Shown one piece after another: positions 29,256 through 37,040 of a stretch of 64,000 nt of DNA. The first letter of the stretch is position 1, and every line of letters starts with the position of its first letter. The translations under genes and the position numbers were made by a program. The notes under the pieces were generated by a model. It saw only the letters and a list, made by a program, of their open reading frames with translations. It made no database searches and had not been told where the DNA came from. Source of the stretch: Pseudomonas orientalis (GTDB taxonomy: Bacteria; Pseudomonadota; Gammaproteobacteria; Pseudomonadales; Pseudomonadaceae); assembly GCF_001439815.1 (NCBI RefSeq), contig NZ_JYLM01000001.1:310001-374000 (forward strand). Direction: 5' to 3'.

Positions 29256-29279
29256 TCTGGAATGCCGCGTTTTTCCAGA
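29256..29279. other. Hairpin after pvdL
   Basis: TCTGGAA (29256-29262) and TTCCAGA (29273-29279) pair around a ten-base loop, starting 13 bases after the pvdL stop. No T-run follows, so it is at best a weak transcript end. Confidence 0.35.
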
Positions 29280-29282
29280 AGA

Positions 29283-29330
29283 ACTGTTAATTCTGACAGT
29301 AGGCAAGGTTCCTGATCCAAGTGTTAGATA
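29283..29330 (+). promoter_or_regulatory. Dyad promoter element of the first Ig-like gene
   Basis: ACTGTTAATTCTGACAGT at 29283-29300 is an almost perfect dyad. After a GTTCCT block, TTAGATA follows at 29324-29330. The same arrangement precedes the paralogous gene (32181-32227), where the dyad is perfect. The form CTGT-N8-ACAG resembles a lux box overlapping the -35 region. A CCGGCCC-CCT-GGGCCGG hairpin at 29341-29357 follows in the leader. Confidence 0.6.
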
Positions 29331-29394
29331 TCCGTAGTTTCCGGCCCCCTGGGCCGGGCCCGACGGTGATATAACGCTGGACAGGAGTCTTATC

Positions 29395-32103
29395 GTGGCG
29401 AAAAAACCGATCCCCCAAAAAACTTCCCAAGTTCAGGCTGTGAGCGTTGCTTCCGCCCAATCAACCAGGGCGGCCACAGCTGAACTCCCCTTCGCGATCA
29501 TCGAGCACGCTAAGGACAATAGCCTGCTCTACCCTCTGGACGCACGTCTGGGTACGACTGCGAAACTGACGCTTCCCGCAGGAAGCACACGGGTAATTGT
29601 GCATTTCGCTATCAAAGGCCAGACCTGTGCGACCTTTCCTCCGATCAGTGTCACGAGCGGCGATATAGCCGATATTCCCTGGCAATGGATCAGTACCTGT
29701 ATCGGGCATACGGTGCTGATCTGGTACGAGGCCGTTGTCGGTGGTGTGCGCAAGGAGTCACTGGTACTTGAGCTCGAGATTCAGGACGTCCGCGAAGAGC
29801 ATCTGCGTAGCTCAATGCCTGAGTTTGCGAATGCCGAATGGGATTGGGGCACGCTGTGGTTGGACATGTTCGAGCTCGAAGGAAATGCAACTATCAGGTT
29901 CGAGGCTTGGCTGATGATTCGGGCGGGCTCGCGCTTATTTGTCGCCGCCGCCGGTAATGAGGAAAACGTGCCGCCTTTGTTTCATTGGGTAGCCTTTGAT
30001 CATGTAGTGACTGAAGAGGAAGCGCATGAGGGGTATGTATTCGAGTTTGAGTTGTCGCGCATCTGGCTGGCACGCTTGAATGACTACACCTCCTGTACCT
30101 GCCATTTGGGGGTTATCTGGGACGGTTGTGAACCTGAGGCTCCGGTGTCGAGTGTGAACCCGCTGCCTAGAAACGCTCAGGATTTCCATCAGCGTTCTAC
30201 AGTGCTGCTGCGCGTCGATCCTGCACTGGATTTGAATCCGCCACGTCTACGGGAAGCTGTGCAGATATCCCCGGGTAATTGGCAAGTCAACCCGATAAAT
30301 ACTACCCAGGGCGGGCATGTAATAGTGGCCTACCAAGGCATGACCGAAGGTGATCGTGTCTGTGTGCAAGCCTGCGGGCCGGATTATGGGCCCGTATCTC
30401 TCGGTTGCCAGGACGTGAAGGCGGGCGATGTGAGCCTCTCATTCGATTGTGGCCCTGAGATTTTCGCAGCCCTGTTCCATAAAAAACTGACGCTGATCTA
30501 CAGTGTTCAATTTAACAATTACATGCCTCAGTACTCTCCCGAGTGTGTAATTCAGGTGCTGGGTCCTCGACTGACCGAGCCGTGTATCGAAGAGGCGACA
30601 GCGGGCATCGTTGATCTCAATATTGATAGTGTCACGGGTGTGGTGCCCGTTTGGGACTATGCAAAAGAAGGTGAATGTTGCTGGATGTGGGTGAGCGGAA
30701 CACGTGAAGACGGTACCGACTACCGGTTCGACGTATTGCATGACCAGCCCCTCACTGCACAATGGCTGACCAATGGTGTTGACACGCCTATTCCACGGGG
30801 CGAATTGAAGAAACTTGCCGACTGCACGGGATTTGAACTGCATTTTGCCGCGAGCTTTGATGGCAAGTGTGATCGGGCAACCGCCATTGAATTCCCCATG
30901 CAGGTATTTGCGCTCAGCCAGGAAGATCTGGTATTGAACGCGCCGACAGTCATCGAAGCCGTGGACAGCGAATTGACCGCGTGGAATGGACGTGAAGGTG
31001 TGCATGTCGAGGTGGATTACATCGGCAGCAATCGCAATCATACGCTCAGTGTTTGCTGGACGAGGCCAGATGGAAGTTGCTGGCGGCTGGCTACCCAGCC
31101 AGGCAGTACCGCGGCACCGGTCTCCTTCTTCATGCCACGGGGAGCTGTGATCGAGAGTATGGGCAAAACGGTGAAGATCAACTTCACCGTGACCAGTGAT
31201 TGCAAGATGCAGACTTCCGATGATCTGAACTTGCACATCAGCGTGCCAGTACGCCTGCCTACGCCAAAAGTCCTGCAAGCCACGCCACCTGCAACCCAAC
31301 GCGGCATTATCGATTTGCGTACATTTAATGCAGATGCTGACGTAGTTGTGCCGCGCTGGTGGTTTATGCTGGCGGGACAATTAGGTTGGTTGGAGTGCTC
31401 GGGCAAGCTGTGGGATGGATCGATCCATACCTTTGCGATAATGCACGCCGAATCATTCACCGTTGAGGATGTCGCCAACGAGTTGTCACGCAAGGTCAAG
31501 CGTCAAGAGCTGGAGAAGTATGAGATTGGCACCGAGCTGACGTTCACATTCAAGGTGACCGCAGACGGCAGTTCTGATGCAGCGCGGATGATTGGTTTTC
31601 CTGAATTGAAGTTAATCCTTCGCAAGCGTTTGGTTGACGAGACATTCTTTGACCCTAACGCAAAGGACTGGAACGGCTGGCAGAAAGGAAAGGGTGCTGC
31701 GGATTCTAGAGACTTGCGCCGCAAGACTGGGCTTGTACCAGGGGGGCTTACGGGCTGGTTTTTGGAGGATTGGGGGTACACCAACACAACCGATCCTAAT
31801 ACCCAGCGTGAGAAGCTGTTCAAGGTCTACACAGTGCTTGAAGTGGGGCGCCGCTATATATTCAGCGCCTGGGTTCGTGATCCCGATGGCAATGCTGCGA
31901 GTAAACCAGGCTTGGTCTTGGTTGCCGAAGGGAAAGACATTACGCCGATAACTTACCCTGCAGGCACTGCCTGGCATTTACTTGAAGGCGAGTTCGTCGC
32001 CTCCTCCAGTACGATGAGGCTCGCTTTTCACAATGCGGTAATGGGGATAGGCCCGGTTAATGACTTTGAGGTGACTTACCTGACGGTGAAAGAAACCGTC
32101 TGA
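29395..32103 (+). CDS. Large protein of Ig-like beta repeats, unknown function (paralogue 1)
   Basis: 902 residues from a GTG preceded by CAGGAG. No signal peptide or membrane helix is visible. After about 30 polar residues come some six segments of 100-120 residues, several opening with a Pro-x-x-x-EA phrase (PPRLREA, PTVIEA), followed by a VDL/IDL strand, aromatic W/Y positions and DG turns. This suggests tandem immunoglobulin-like sandwiches. The last 160 residues (from DETFFDPNAKDWNGWQ) look like a carbohydrate-binding jelly roll, with WF, WGYTN and YIFSAWVRDPDG. It is clearly related to the next gene. I do not recognise the family; adhesin, toxin-associated or carbohydrate-binding roles are all open. 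G+C is lower than in pvdL. Confidence 0.85.
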   Translation: MAKKPIPQKTSQVQAVSVASAQSTRAATAELPFAIIEHAKDNSLLYPLDARLGTTAKLTLPAGSTRVIVHFAIKGQTCATFPPISVTSGDIADIPWQWISTCIGHTVLIWYEAVVGGVRKESLVLELEIQDVREEHLRSSMPEFANAEWDWGTLWLDMFELEGNATIRFEAWLMIRAGSRLFVAAAGNEENVPPLFHWVAFDHVVTEEEAHEGYVFEFELSRIWLARLNDYTSCTCHLGVIWDGCEPEAPVSSVNPLPRNAQDFHQRSTVLLRVDPALDLNPPRLREAVQISPGNWQVNPINTTQGGHVIVAYQGMTEGDRVCVQACGPDYGPVSLGCQDVKAGDVSLSFDCGPEIFAALFHKKLTLIYSVQFNNYMPQYSPECVIQVLGPRLTEPCIEEATAGIVDLNIDSVTGVVPVWDYAKEGECCWMWVSGTREDGTDYRFDVLHDQPLTAQWLTNGVDTPIPRGELKKLADCTGFELHFAASFDGKCDRATAIEFPMQVFALSQEDLVLNAPTVIEAVDSELTAWNGREGVHVEVDYIGSNRNHTLSVCWTRPDGSCWRLATQPGSTAAPVSFFMPRGAVIESMGKTVKINFTVTSDCKMQTSDDLNLHISVPVRLPTPKVLQATPPATQRGIIDLRTFNADADVVVPRWWFMLAGQLGWLECSGKLWDGSIHTFAIMHAESFTVEDVANELSRKVKRQELEKYEIGTELTFTFKVTADGSSDAARMIGFPELKLILRKRLVDETFFDPNAKDWNGWQKGKGAADSRDLRRKTGLVPGGLTGWFLEDWGYTNTTDPNTQREKLFKVYTVLEVGRRYIFSAWVRDPDGNAASKPGLVLVAEGKDITPITYPAGTAWHLLEGEFVASSSTMRLAFHNAVMGIGPVNDFEVTYLTVKETV

Positions 32104-32128
32104 TCGAGCGTTTTTGACGTGTATAGAA

Positions 32129-32158
32129 AACAAGGCCTCCAGCAATGGAGGCCTTGTT
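32129..32158 (+). terminator. Terminator after the first Ig-like gene
   Basis: AACAAGGCCTCC and GGAGGCCTTGTT form a 12-bp stem with an AGCAAT loop. The T-run is short, but the stem is strong and preceded by an A-run. It separates the two paralogues into separate transcription units. Confidence 0.75.
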
Positions 32159-32180
32159 CGTTACGCTCTACATGTTCAGA

Positions 32181-32227
32181 ACTGTCAACTATGACAGTAG
32201 CGGACGAAGTTCCTATCGGATTAGATA
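32181..32227 (+). promoter_or_regulatory. Dyad promoter element of the second Ig-like gene
   Basis: ACTGTCAACTATGACAGT at 32181-32198 has perfect 7-bp arms (ACTGTCA, TGACAGT). GTTCCT and then TTAGATA at 32221-32227 follow as in the first gene. The dyad ends 89 bases before the ATG, against 95 in the paralogue. Confidence 0.65.
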
Positions 32228-32286
32228 CCACAGGGCTTGCAGCAGCGGGCCATCGGATTATTTTTCCTTGGACGGGAGCGTAAGTC

Positions 32287-35200
32287 ATGACTAAAACCCA
32301 AAAATCCGGAACTACTGCAAATTCTGCAGGAGCTGCGGCTTCACCTCCGGCGGTCAGCCCTCCAATCGAAGATCTGCCGCTGCCGCGGGTGCGCAATGCT
32401 TCGGCCAACAGCACCCTGTACCCTATGACGTCGATAACCGGTACGGATGTCATCATCACCGCCGCCGTCGCGAGCGGGGTTGAAATAACGGTGTATTGGG
32501 CAGTCCTGGGGCAGGAGCACGCCCCGCTATTTACCGCAAAAGCCGAGGGTAACGGCAGCGCTGACGTTCACGTACCGGTTCCGGCCTGGGTCGTGGGTTT
32601 TTGTATCGGCAAAACCACGACCATTTGGTATCGAACGCCGACGCAAAGCTCGCTTCGGCTGGAACTGACCGTTGAAGTGATTAAACCCGAGGAGATGCCC
32701 AAGCCCGAGTTCCTGGACCTGACGCCCAATGGCTCGGACCGCTGGTTGGATATGAAAGAGTTTTACGGCAACGCTCGTATCAAGCTCTGCGGGTGGCCCT
32801 TTATTGCCGATGGCCAGCTTTTATGGGTCGAGGCGAGCAGCAACGAGCACCTGACGCCCAGGCGTTTTCACTGGATTCTTGAAAACCATCGAGTGACAGA
32901 GGTGGAGTCGCAGAAAGGTTTCTGTTTCGTGCTGGAGATTCTGCGTGAGTGGCTGGCGAACAACGTGGACTGGTCTTCGGTCACGATACAAGCTGGCGTC
33001 ACGTACGATGGAGCACCGGGTACACCGCCCAAGGATCCAAGTATTTCCCATCTACCCGAAAACGCCCATGAGTTCCAGCGGACCACGACTGTCCTTCGAT
33101 TGGGTAATCCTGCGCTCAGGCTATTACCACCGACATTGCGCGAAGCGACGTATATCGAGGGTCAAGGGTATGTGCTCAATCCAGTCAATACTGTCAACGG
33201 GGCGCATTTGATAGTGGCGTACGATGGCATCAGTCCTGGCCATAAAGTCTGTGTGAACATCAAAGGCGCACCGGGCCCGGGCTCCCCGGAATTAGCGTGC
33301 AAGGTGGTACAGTCCGGCCAGACCAGCGTGGTGTTCGATGTACCACCTTCAGCGATCAGCGCCAACTTCGACAACACGTTCGTTGCGTCCTATACGGTCC
33401 TGAGCGGCGACGTCTTGTGGCCGTCCCCGGAGTTGCCCGTCAAGGTACTGGCACTTACCGACCTGGAGGGGATAGACGTTGACGAGAGGACGGGTGACAA
33501 GCTGTGCCTTAATACCTTTACCGGTGACGCTACGGCGCGGGTTGCCAGGTGGGATTACGCTGCGCCTGGCCCAGGTCAAACCTGCTGGCTTCATATTGTT
33601 GGTGAGTACGAAGACGGCCGCCTGTTTCACTGGACTATCCTGGAAGCCGAACCGGTCAAGCCTGAGTGGGTGAGTGGGGGGGTGAGTGCGCTATTAAGTC
33701 GTGAGCAGTTGGAGGCGCTGGCTGACTGCCACGAATTCAAGCTTTGTTTCGCCGTGGATTTCCGTGGCTCGGAGGTACTGGCAAACGCTGTTGCGTTTCG
33801 CCCGCTGACGCTGCACATGGTCCAGGCAAGTCTGGTATTGCAGCCGCCCTCGGTGCTCGAGGCGGTGGGTAATGTTTTGACCATATGGAACGGCCGCGCG
33901 GGTGTGACCGCTCGGGTGGGGTATAAACGCATCAGCCGGCATCACAAGGTTTGCCTGACGTGGGACAGAGGAGACGGTACAAGCCTGTCGCTAGGCCCCG
34001 AGCCGGGCGACAGCGACCTGGGGCACGTCGATTTCAAGATCCCGCGTGAAGAAGTGATTCGGGCTGCAGGTAAAGCCATTCCTATCAGCTACTCGGTAAC
34101 GAGTGCCTGCCAGCAGGCGTCTTCCGGGACATTGGAGTTGGAAGTCAGTATTCCTGTCCTGGCGCGGCGACCAGCGCTGAGGGTCCACCAGGCGGCGTGT
34201 CCGCCTGGGCAGCGCTGCTACTTGGATCTGGGCACTTTCGAAGGAGATATAAACGTCTTTGTGAAAGACCCTGGAGAGGATATCGAGAAGGCCTGGTGGT
34301 TTATTCTTGAAGATCAAATCGCCTATATGACGTGTACGGGGCCTGCAGAAGATGGCTCTCCCCACACAATTAGCATCATGCACAAGGAACCTATCAAACT
34401 TGATGACCTGAACAGGTTATCGCGGACGGTTTTACGTGAGGAATTCGAGAGGTTCAAAGATGGCGCGGAGTTAACGTTGCGCTTCAAATGCACGACAGAT
34501 CAAAGTCAACTTGAGAGCGATGCGCATGAATTTCAGACGTTAACACTGCTGTTTAAAAAAGCAATTGCGCTGCCCGCACCCCATGTGCCGGAGGCGAACG
34601 ATGGCGTGTTGGATTTTCTACAACTGTGCTGTGAAAAGGACGCCCATCTGGTTGTGAACCCTTGGACGCGGATCGCTACGGATAACCAGGTCTCGCTGAG
34701 CTGCACCGGTAGCACGGTCGGCGGCGGTCAACACTCCGTTGAACTGCTGCGAGAGCGTCCAGTGACCCCCTCGGAAGTCCAGTACGGCTTGAATATTGCG
34801 ATTACTAACGCGCAACTCGCATCGTTTGCCAATGGCAGTGAAATCACGCTGCAACTTAATGTGAGATTCCCGAATGATGCATTGCGGCCCTTCGATCCTG
34901 TGTCGCTGAAGCTGATCAAAAGCAGGCAGATCATCGAAAGGTTTGATGGACAGCCCAACAAGCTGCTCAAGTCCGGGGAAAGTATCCGCCTTTCGACGAT
35001 GACCATCACCATGGTTCAATTGGCTGCACATGCTCGCGGCGGTATCTACACCTACGGGACCGTAGGGGACTTTATGTCAGGGCCAGCTTTTGGGCTTTGC
35101 ATCGACGCTAACGGCAGTATCATCCCGGCTCAGATAACGCGCTTTGCATTCATCGTGCCTTGCGCCTGTCTGCGGTTTGCATATGTTCATCTGGACGGTA

Positions 35201-35394
35201 AGGCAACGGTGCGGTTTTACGGTGAAAGCGGCGCGCTCATGGAGACGCGGATCGTGGACTCAGCCAAGGGCGGGCGGCACCAATGGGTCGAGTTCAAGGC
35301 GGGTAAAGGTAAATTGCTCGCAAGCTTTGAGGTTGAAGTGGGAGAGCACGGCTACCTGGATAACTTCACCATGTGCAGCGTCGTGGATGCCTAG
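32287..35394 (+). CDS. Large protein of Ig-like beta repeats, unknown function (paralogue 2)
   Basis: 1035 residues; the ATG follows GGGAGCG. It aligns along most of its length with the preceding gene product: FCIGKTTTIWY against TCIGHTVLIWY, PPTLREA...NPVNT..AHLIVAYDG against PPRLREA...NPINT..GHVIVAYQG, and VLEAVGNVLTIWNGRAGV against VIEAVDSELTAWNGREGV. About 115 residues near 755-870 (PAPHVPEANDGVLDFL onward) form an extra repeat unit. The C-terminal 160 residues differ from those of paralogue 1 but also look like a beta-rich ligand-binding domain ending in GYLDNFTMCSV. No signal peptide is visible. It has its own promoter element and terminator. Function unknown. Confidence 0.85.
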   Translation: MTKTQKSGTTANSAGAAASPPAVSPPIEDLPLPRVRNASANSTLYPMTSITGTDVIITAAVASGVEITVYWAVLGQEHAPLFTAKAEGNGSADVHVPVPAWVVGFCIGKTTTIWYRTPTQSSLRLELTVEVIKPEEMPKPEFLDLTPNGSDRWLDMKEFYGNARIKLCGWPFIADGQLLWVEASSNEHLTPRRFHWILENHRVTEVESQKGFCFVLEILREWLANNVDWSSVTIQAGVTYDGAPGTPPKDPSISHLPENAHEFQRTTTVLRLGNPALRLLPPTLREATYIEGQGYVLNPVNTVNGAHLIVAYDGISPGHKVCVNIKGAPGPGSPELACKVVQSGQTSVVFDVPPSAISANFDNTFVASYTVLSGDVLWPSPELPVKVLALTDLEGIDVDERTGDKLCLNTFTGDATARVARWDYAAPGPGQTCWLHIVGEYEDGRLFHWTILEAEPVKPEWVSGGVSALLSREQLEALADCHEFKLCFAVDFRGSEVLANAVAFRPLTLHMVQASLVLQPPSVLEAVGNVLTIWNGRAGVTARVGYKRISRHHKVCLTWDRGDGTSLSLGPEPGDSDLGHVDFKIPREEVIRAAGKAIPISYSVTSACQQASSGTLELEVSIPVLARRPALRVHQAACPPGQRCYLDLGTFEGDINVFVKDPGEDIEKAWWFILEDQIAYMTCTGPAEDGSPHTISIMHKEPIKLDDLNRLSRTVLREEFERFKDGAELTLRFKCTTDQSQLESDAHEFQTLTLLFKKAIALPAPHVPEANDGVLDFLQLCCEKDAHLVVNPWTRIATDNQVSLSCTGSTVGGGQHSVELLRERPVTPSEVQYGLNIAITNAQLASFANGSEITLQLNVRFPNDALRPFDPVSLKLIKSRQIIERFDGQPNKLLKSGESIRLSTMTITMVQLAAHARGGIYTYGTVGDFMSGPAFGLCIDANGSIIPAQITRFAFIVPCACLRFAYVHLDGKATVRFYGESGALMETRIVDSAKGGRHQWVEFKAGKGKLLASFEVEVGEHGYLDNFTMCSVVDA

Positions 35395-35409
35395 AACCAG
35401 GCAATGAAG

Positions 35410-35437
35410 AGCGGGGTCACGCAGACCCCGCTTTTTT
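35410..35437 (+). terminator. Rho-independent terminator after the second Ig-like gene
   Basis: GCGGGGTC and GACCCCGC pair around ACGCA, followed by six T. It lies just before the convergent end of dsbG. Confidence 0.92.
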
Positions 35438-35457
35438 GTTGTTTGTTGGTGGGCTAA

Positions 35458-36219
35458 CTACTTCACCCCCAGTATCTTCACCAGCTTATCCGGCGACGGC
35501 GCCCCCTGCTGTTGCTGCAACGCACCCTTGTCATCCAGATAGAAAATCGCCGGCGTGGCCGATAACTCCAGTTCCTCCATCAACTTCATATTCCCATCGA
35601 GCTTGGCTTCGATATCCGCCGGGATTTTGCTCAGCGCCTGCAGTTTGCTGGCCTTGCCGGCGCCTTCGTGTTCTTCCAGGGCTTTTTGCGGGTCCTTGGC
35701 GGCGAACAGCGCGGCGGATTTGCCTGGGCTGTCTTCGCGGATGATGCCGACCATGATGTGGCGCAACTGCACCTTGCCGGCCTTCACCCACGGGCGGGCC
35801 TGTTCCCAGAACATGTTGCAGTACGGACAGTTCGGGTCGCTGAACAGGTAGACGACGCGTGGTGCATTCTTGTCGCCGTCCTGGATCCAGCTGCTGTTTT
35901 CCATCTTGGCCCAGACTTCCTTGGACATCGGGGCGTACACCAGTTTTTCCAGGGGCGCGCTGCTCAGGTCGTTGCCTTGGGCGTCGTACAGGTTGCCGGC
36001 GATCACGCTGTTGCCGTCCGCGGTCAGGTACAGCGCCATGCCGCGGTTCTGGTACTGCGCGGCGTAGCCGGTGAGGCCGCTGGGGGCGTCGAATTTGCCG
36101 AGGATTCTGGCGCCCTTGGCTTCGATTTGCTTGATCGGGGCCGGCCAGTCTTCGGCCTGGGCCAGGGTGGCGGCAAGCGTCAGTGGCAGCAGGGTCAGCA
36201 GGTGGCGGAGGCGAGGCAT
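35458..36219 (-). CDS. dsbG: Thiol:disulfide isomerase DsbG
   Basis: 253 residues with a signal peptide (basic RLRHLL, then LTLLPLTLAATLAQA, cleavage before EDWPAP). An N-terminal dimerisation region is followed by a thioredoxin fold with the active-site CPYC in FSDPNCPYCNMFWEQARPWV and the cis-Pro loop SATPAIFYLDDKG. DsbG keeps periplasmic cysteines reduced and isomerises disulfides; the neighbouring DsbD would reduce it. The ATG at 36219 has AAGGAAAC upstream. It overlaps the preceding dsbE-like gene by 25 bases. The order dsbD, thioredoxin-like gene, dsbG matches P. aeruginosa PA2478-PA2476. Confidence 0.92.
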   Translation of the reverse strand: MPRLRHLLTLLPLTLAATLAQAEDWPAPIKQIEAKGARILGKFDAPSGLTGYAAQYQNRGMALYLTADGNSVIAGNLYDAQGNDLSSAPLEKLVYAPMSKEVWAKMENSSWIQDGDKNAPRVVYLFSDPNCPYCNMFWEQARPWVKAGKVQLRHIMVGIIREDSPGKSAALFAAKDPQKALEEHEGAGKASKLQALSKIPADIEAKLDGNMKLMEELELSATPAIFYLDDKGALQQQQGAPSPDKLVKILGVK

Positions 36220-37040
36220 GTGGGTTTCCTTTGTGGGGCGGTGTCGAAGGGTTCCATGGCGCGGGCCAGGCTGGCTTGGGACAGCTCGCCCAGGTGGCTG
36301 TTGATCAGGCGCCCGTCGGCCGAGTAGAACAAGGTGGTCGGCAGGGCCATGGAGCCGACGGCCTGGCCGAGGCGGCCGCTGGCGTCGAACAGCACGTTGT
36401 CCAGGTTCAGGCCCTGGGTGGCCAGGTAGGTGCTGACGCTTTGCATGCTCTCGGCCTGATTGACGAACAGGAAGGTGACGTCCGGGCGTTGGTGTTGCGC
36501 GCGTTCCAGCACCGGCATTTCGCGGCGGCAGGGTGGGCACCAGGTGGCCCAGAGGTTGATCACCAGCGGGCCGCCTTTGTAGTCGGCCAGTTGCACCACA
36601 GTGCCATTGGCATCGCGCAGGGTGATGTCCGGCAGTTGCGAGCCCTTGTCGTAAAGGTTCAGGGACAGACTGGCCATGCCCCAGAACACCAGGCCGCTGA
36701 TCACCCCGGCGCTCAGGGGCTTGCGCAGGGCCGGGCGTCGCCAGCCGTAGGCCAGCGCACCGAGTACCAATGCGATCACGCCGGGCCAGGCGAGGAAACC
36801 GCCGTCGCGCAGGTCGACCATCTGCAGCCAGTCGTTGCGGTAATCACTCCAGTACATCAGCACAAAGCTGACACGGGCAGTGAGCATGCCCAGCAGGAAC
36901 AGGCTGAACAGCACCGATTCGGGGTTTTCCCCGCCACGCTTGGCCACGCGCCAGCCCACCAAAGTGGCGAGAATCAGCGCGCTGATCAGCAGAATGTGAT
37001 TCAGGGCGATGGCGAAGGTGCCGATGGTCAGGGTCAACAT
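36195..37040 (-). CDS. TlpA/DsbE-like thioredoxin with N-terminal membrane domain
   Basis: 281 residues. The first 130 hold about four hydrophobic segments (ALNHILLISALILATLVGW, VLFSLFLLGMLTARVSFVLMYW, WPGVIALVLGALAYGW, AGVISGLVFWGMASLSL). The remainder is a TlpA/ResA-type thioredoxin domain with active site WATWCPPCRREM and the cis-Pro segment SMALPTTLFY. The domain should face the periplasm. It lies between dsbD and dsbG with overlapping ends, so it is very likely a reductant partner of DsbD. A role in cytochrome c maturation is possible but not indicated by neighbours. Confidence 0.9.
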   Translation of the reverse strand: MLTLTIGTFAIALNHILLISALILATLVGWRVAKRGGENPESVLFSLFLLGMLTARVSFVLMYWSDYRNDWLQMVDLRDGGFLAWPGVIALVLGALAYGWRRPALRKPLSAGVISGLVFWGMASLSLNLYDKGSQLPDITLRDANGTVVQLADYKGGPLVINLWATWCPPCRREMPVLERAQHQRPDVTFLFVNQAESMQSVSTYLATQGLNLDNVLFDASGRLGQAVGSMALPTTLFYSADGRLINSHLGELSQASLARAMEPFDTAPQRKPTCLASATC

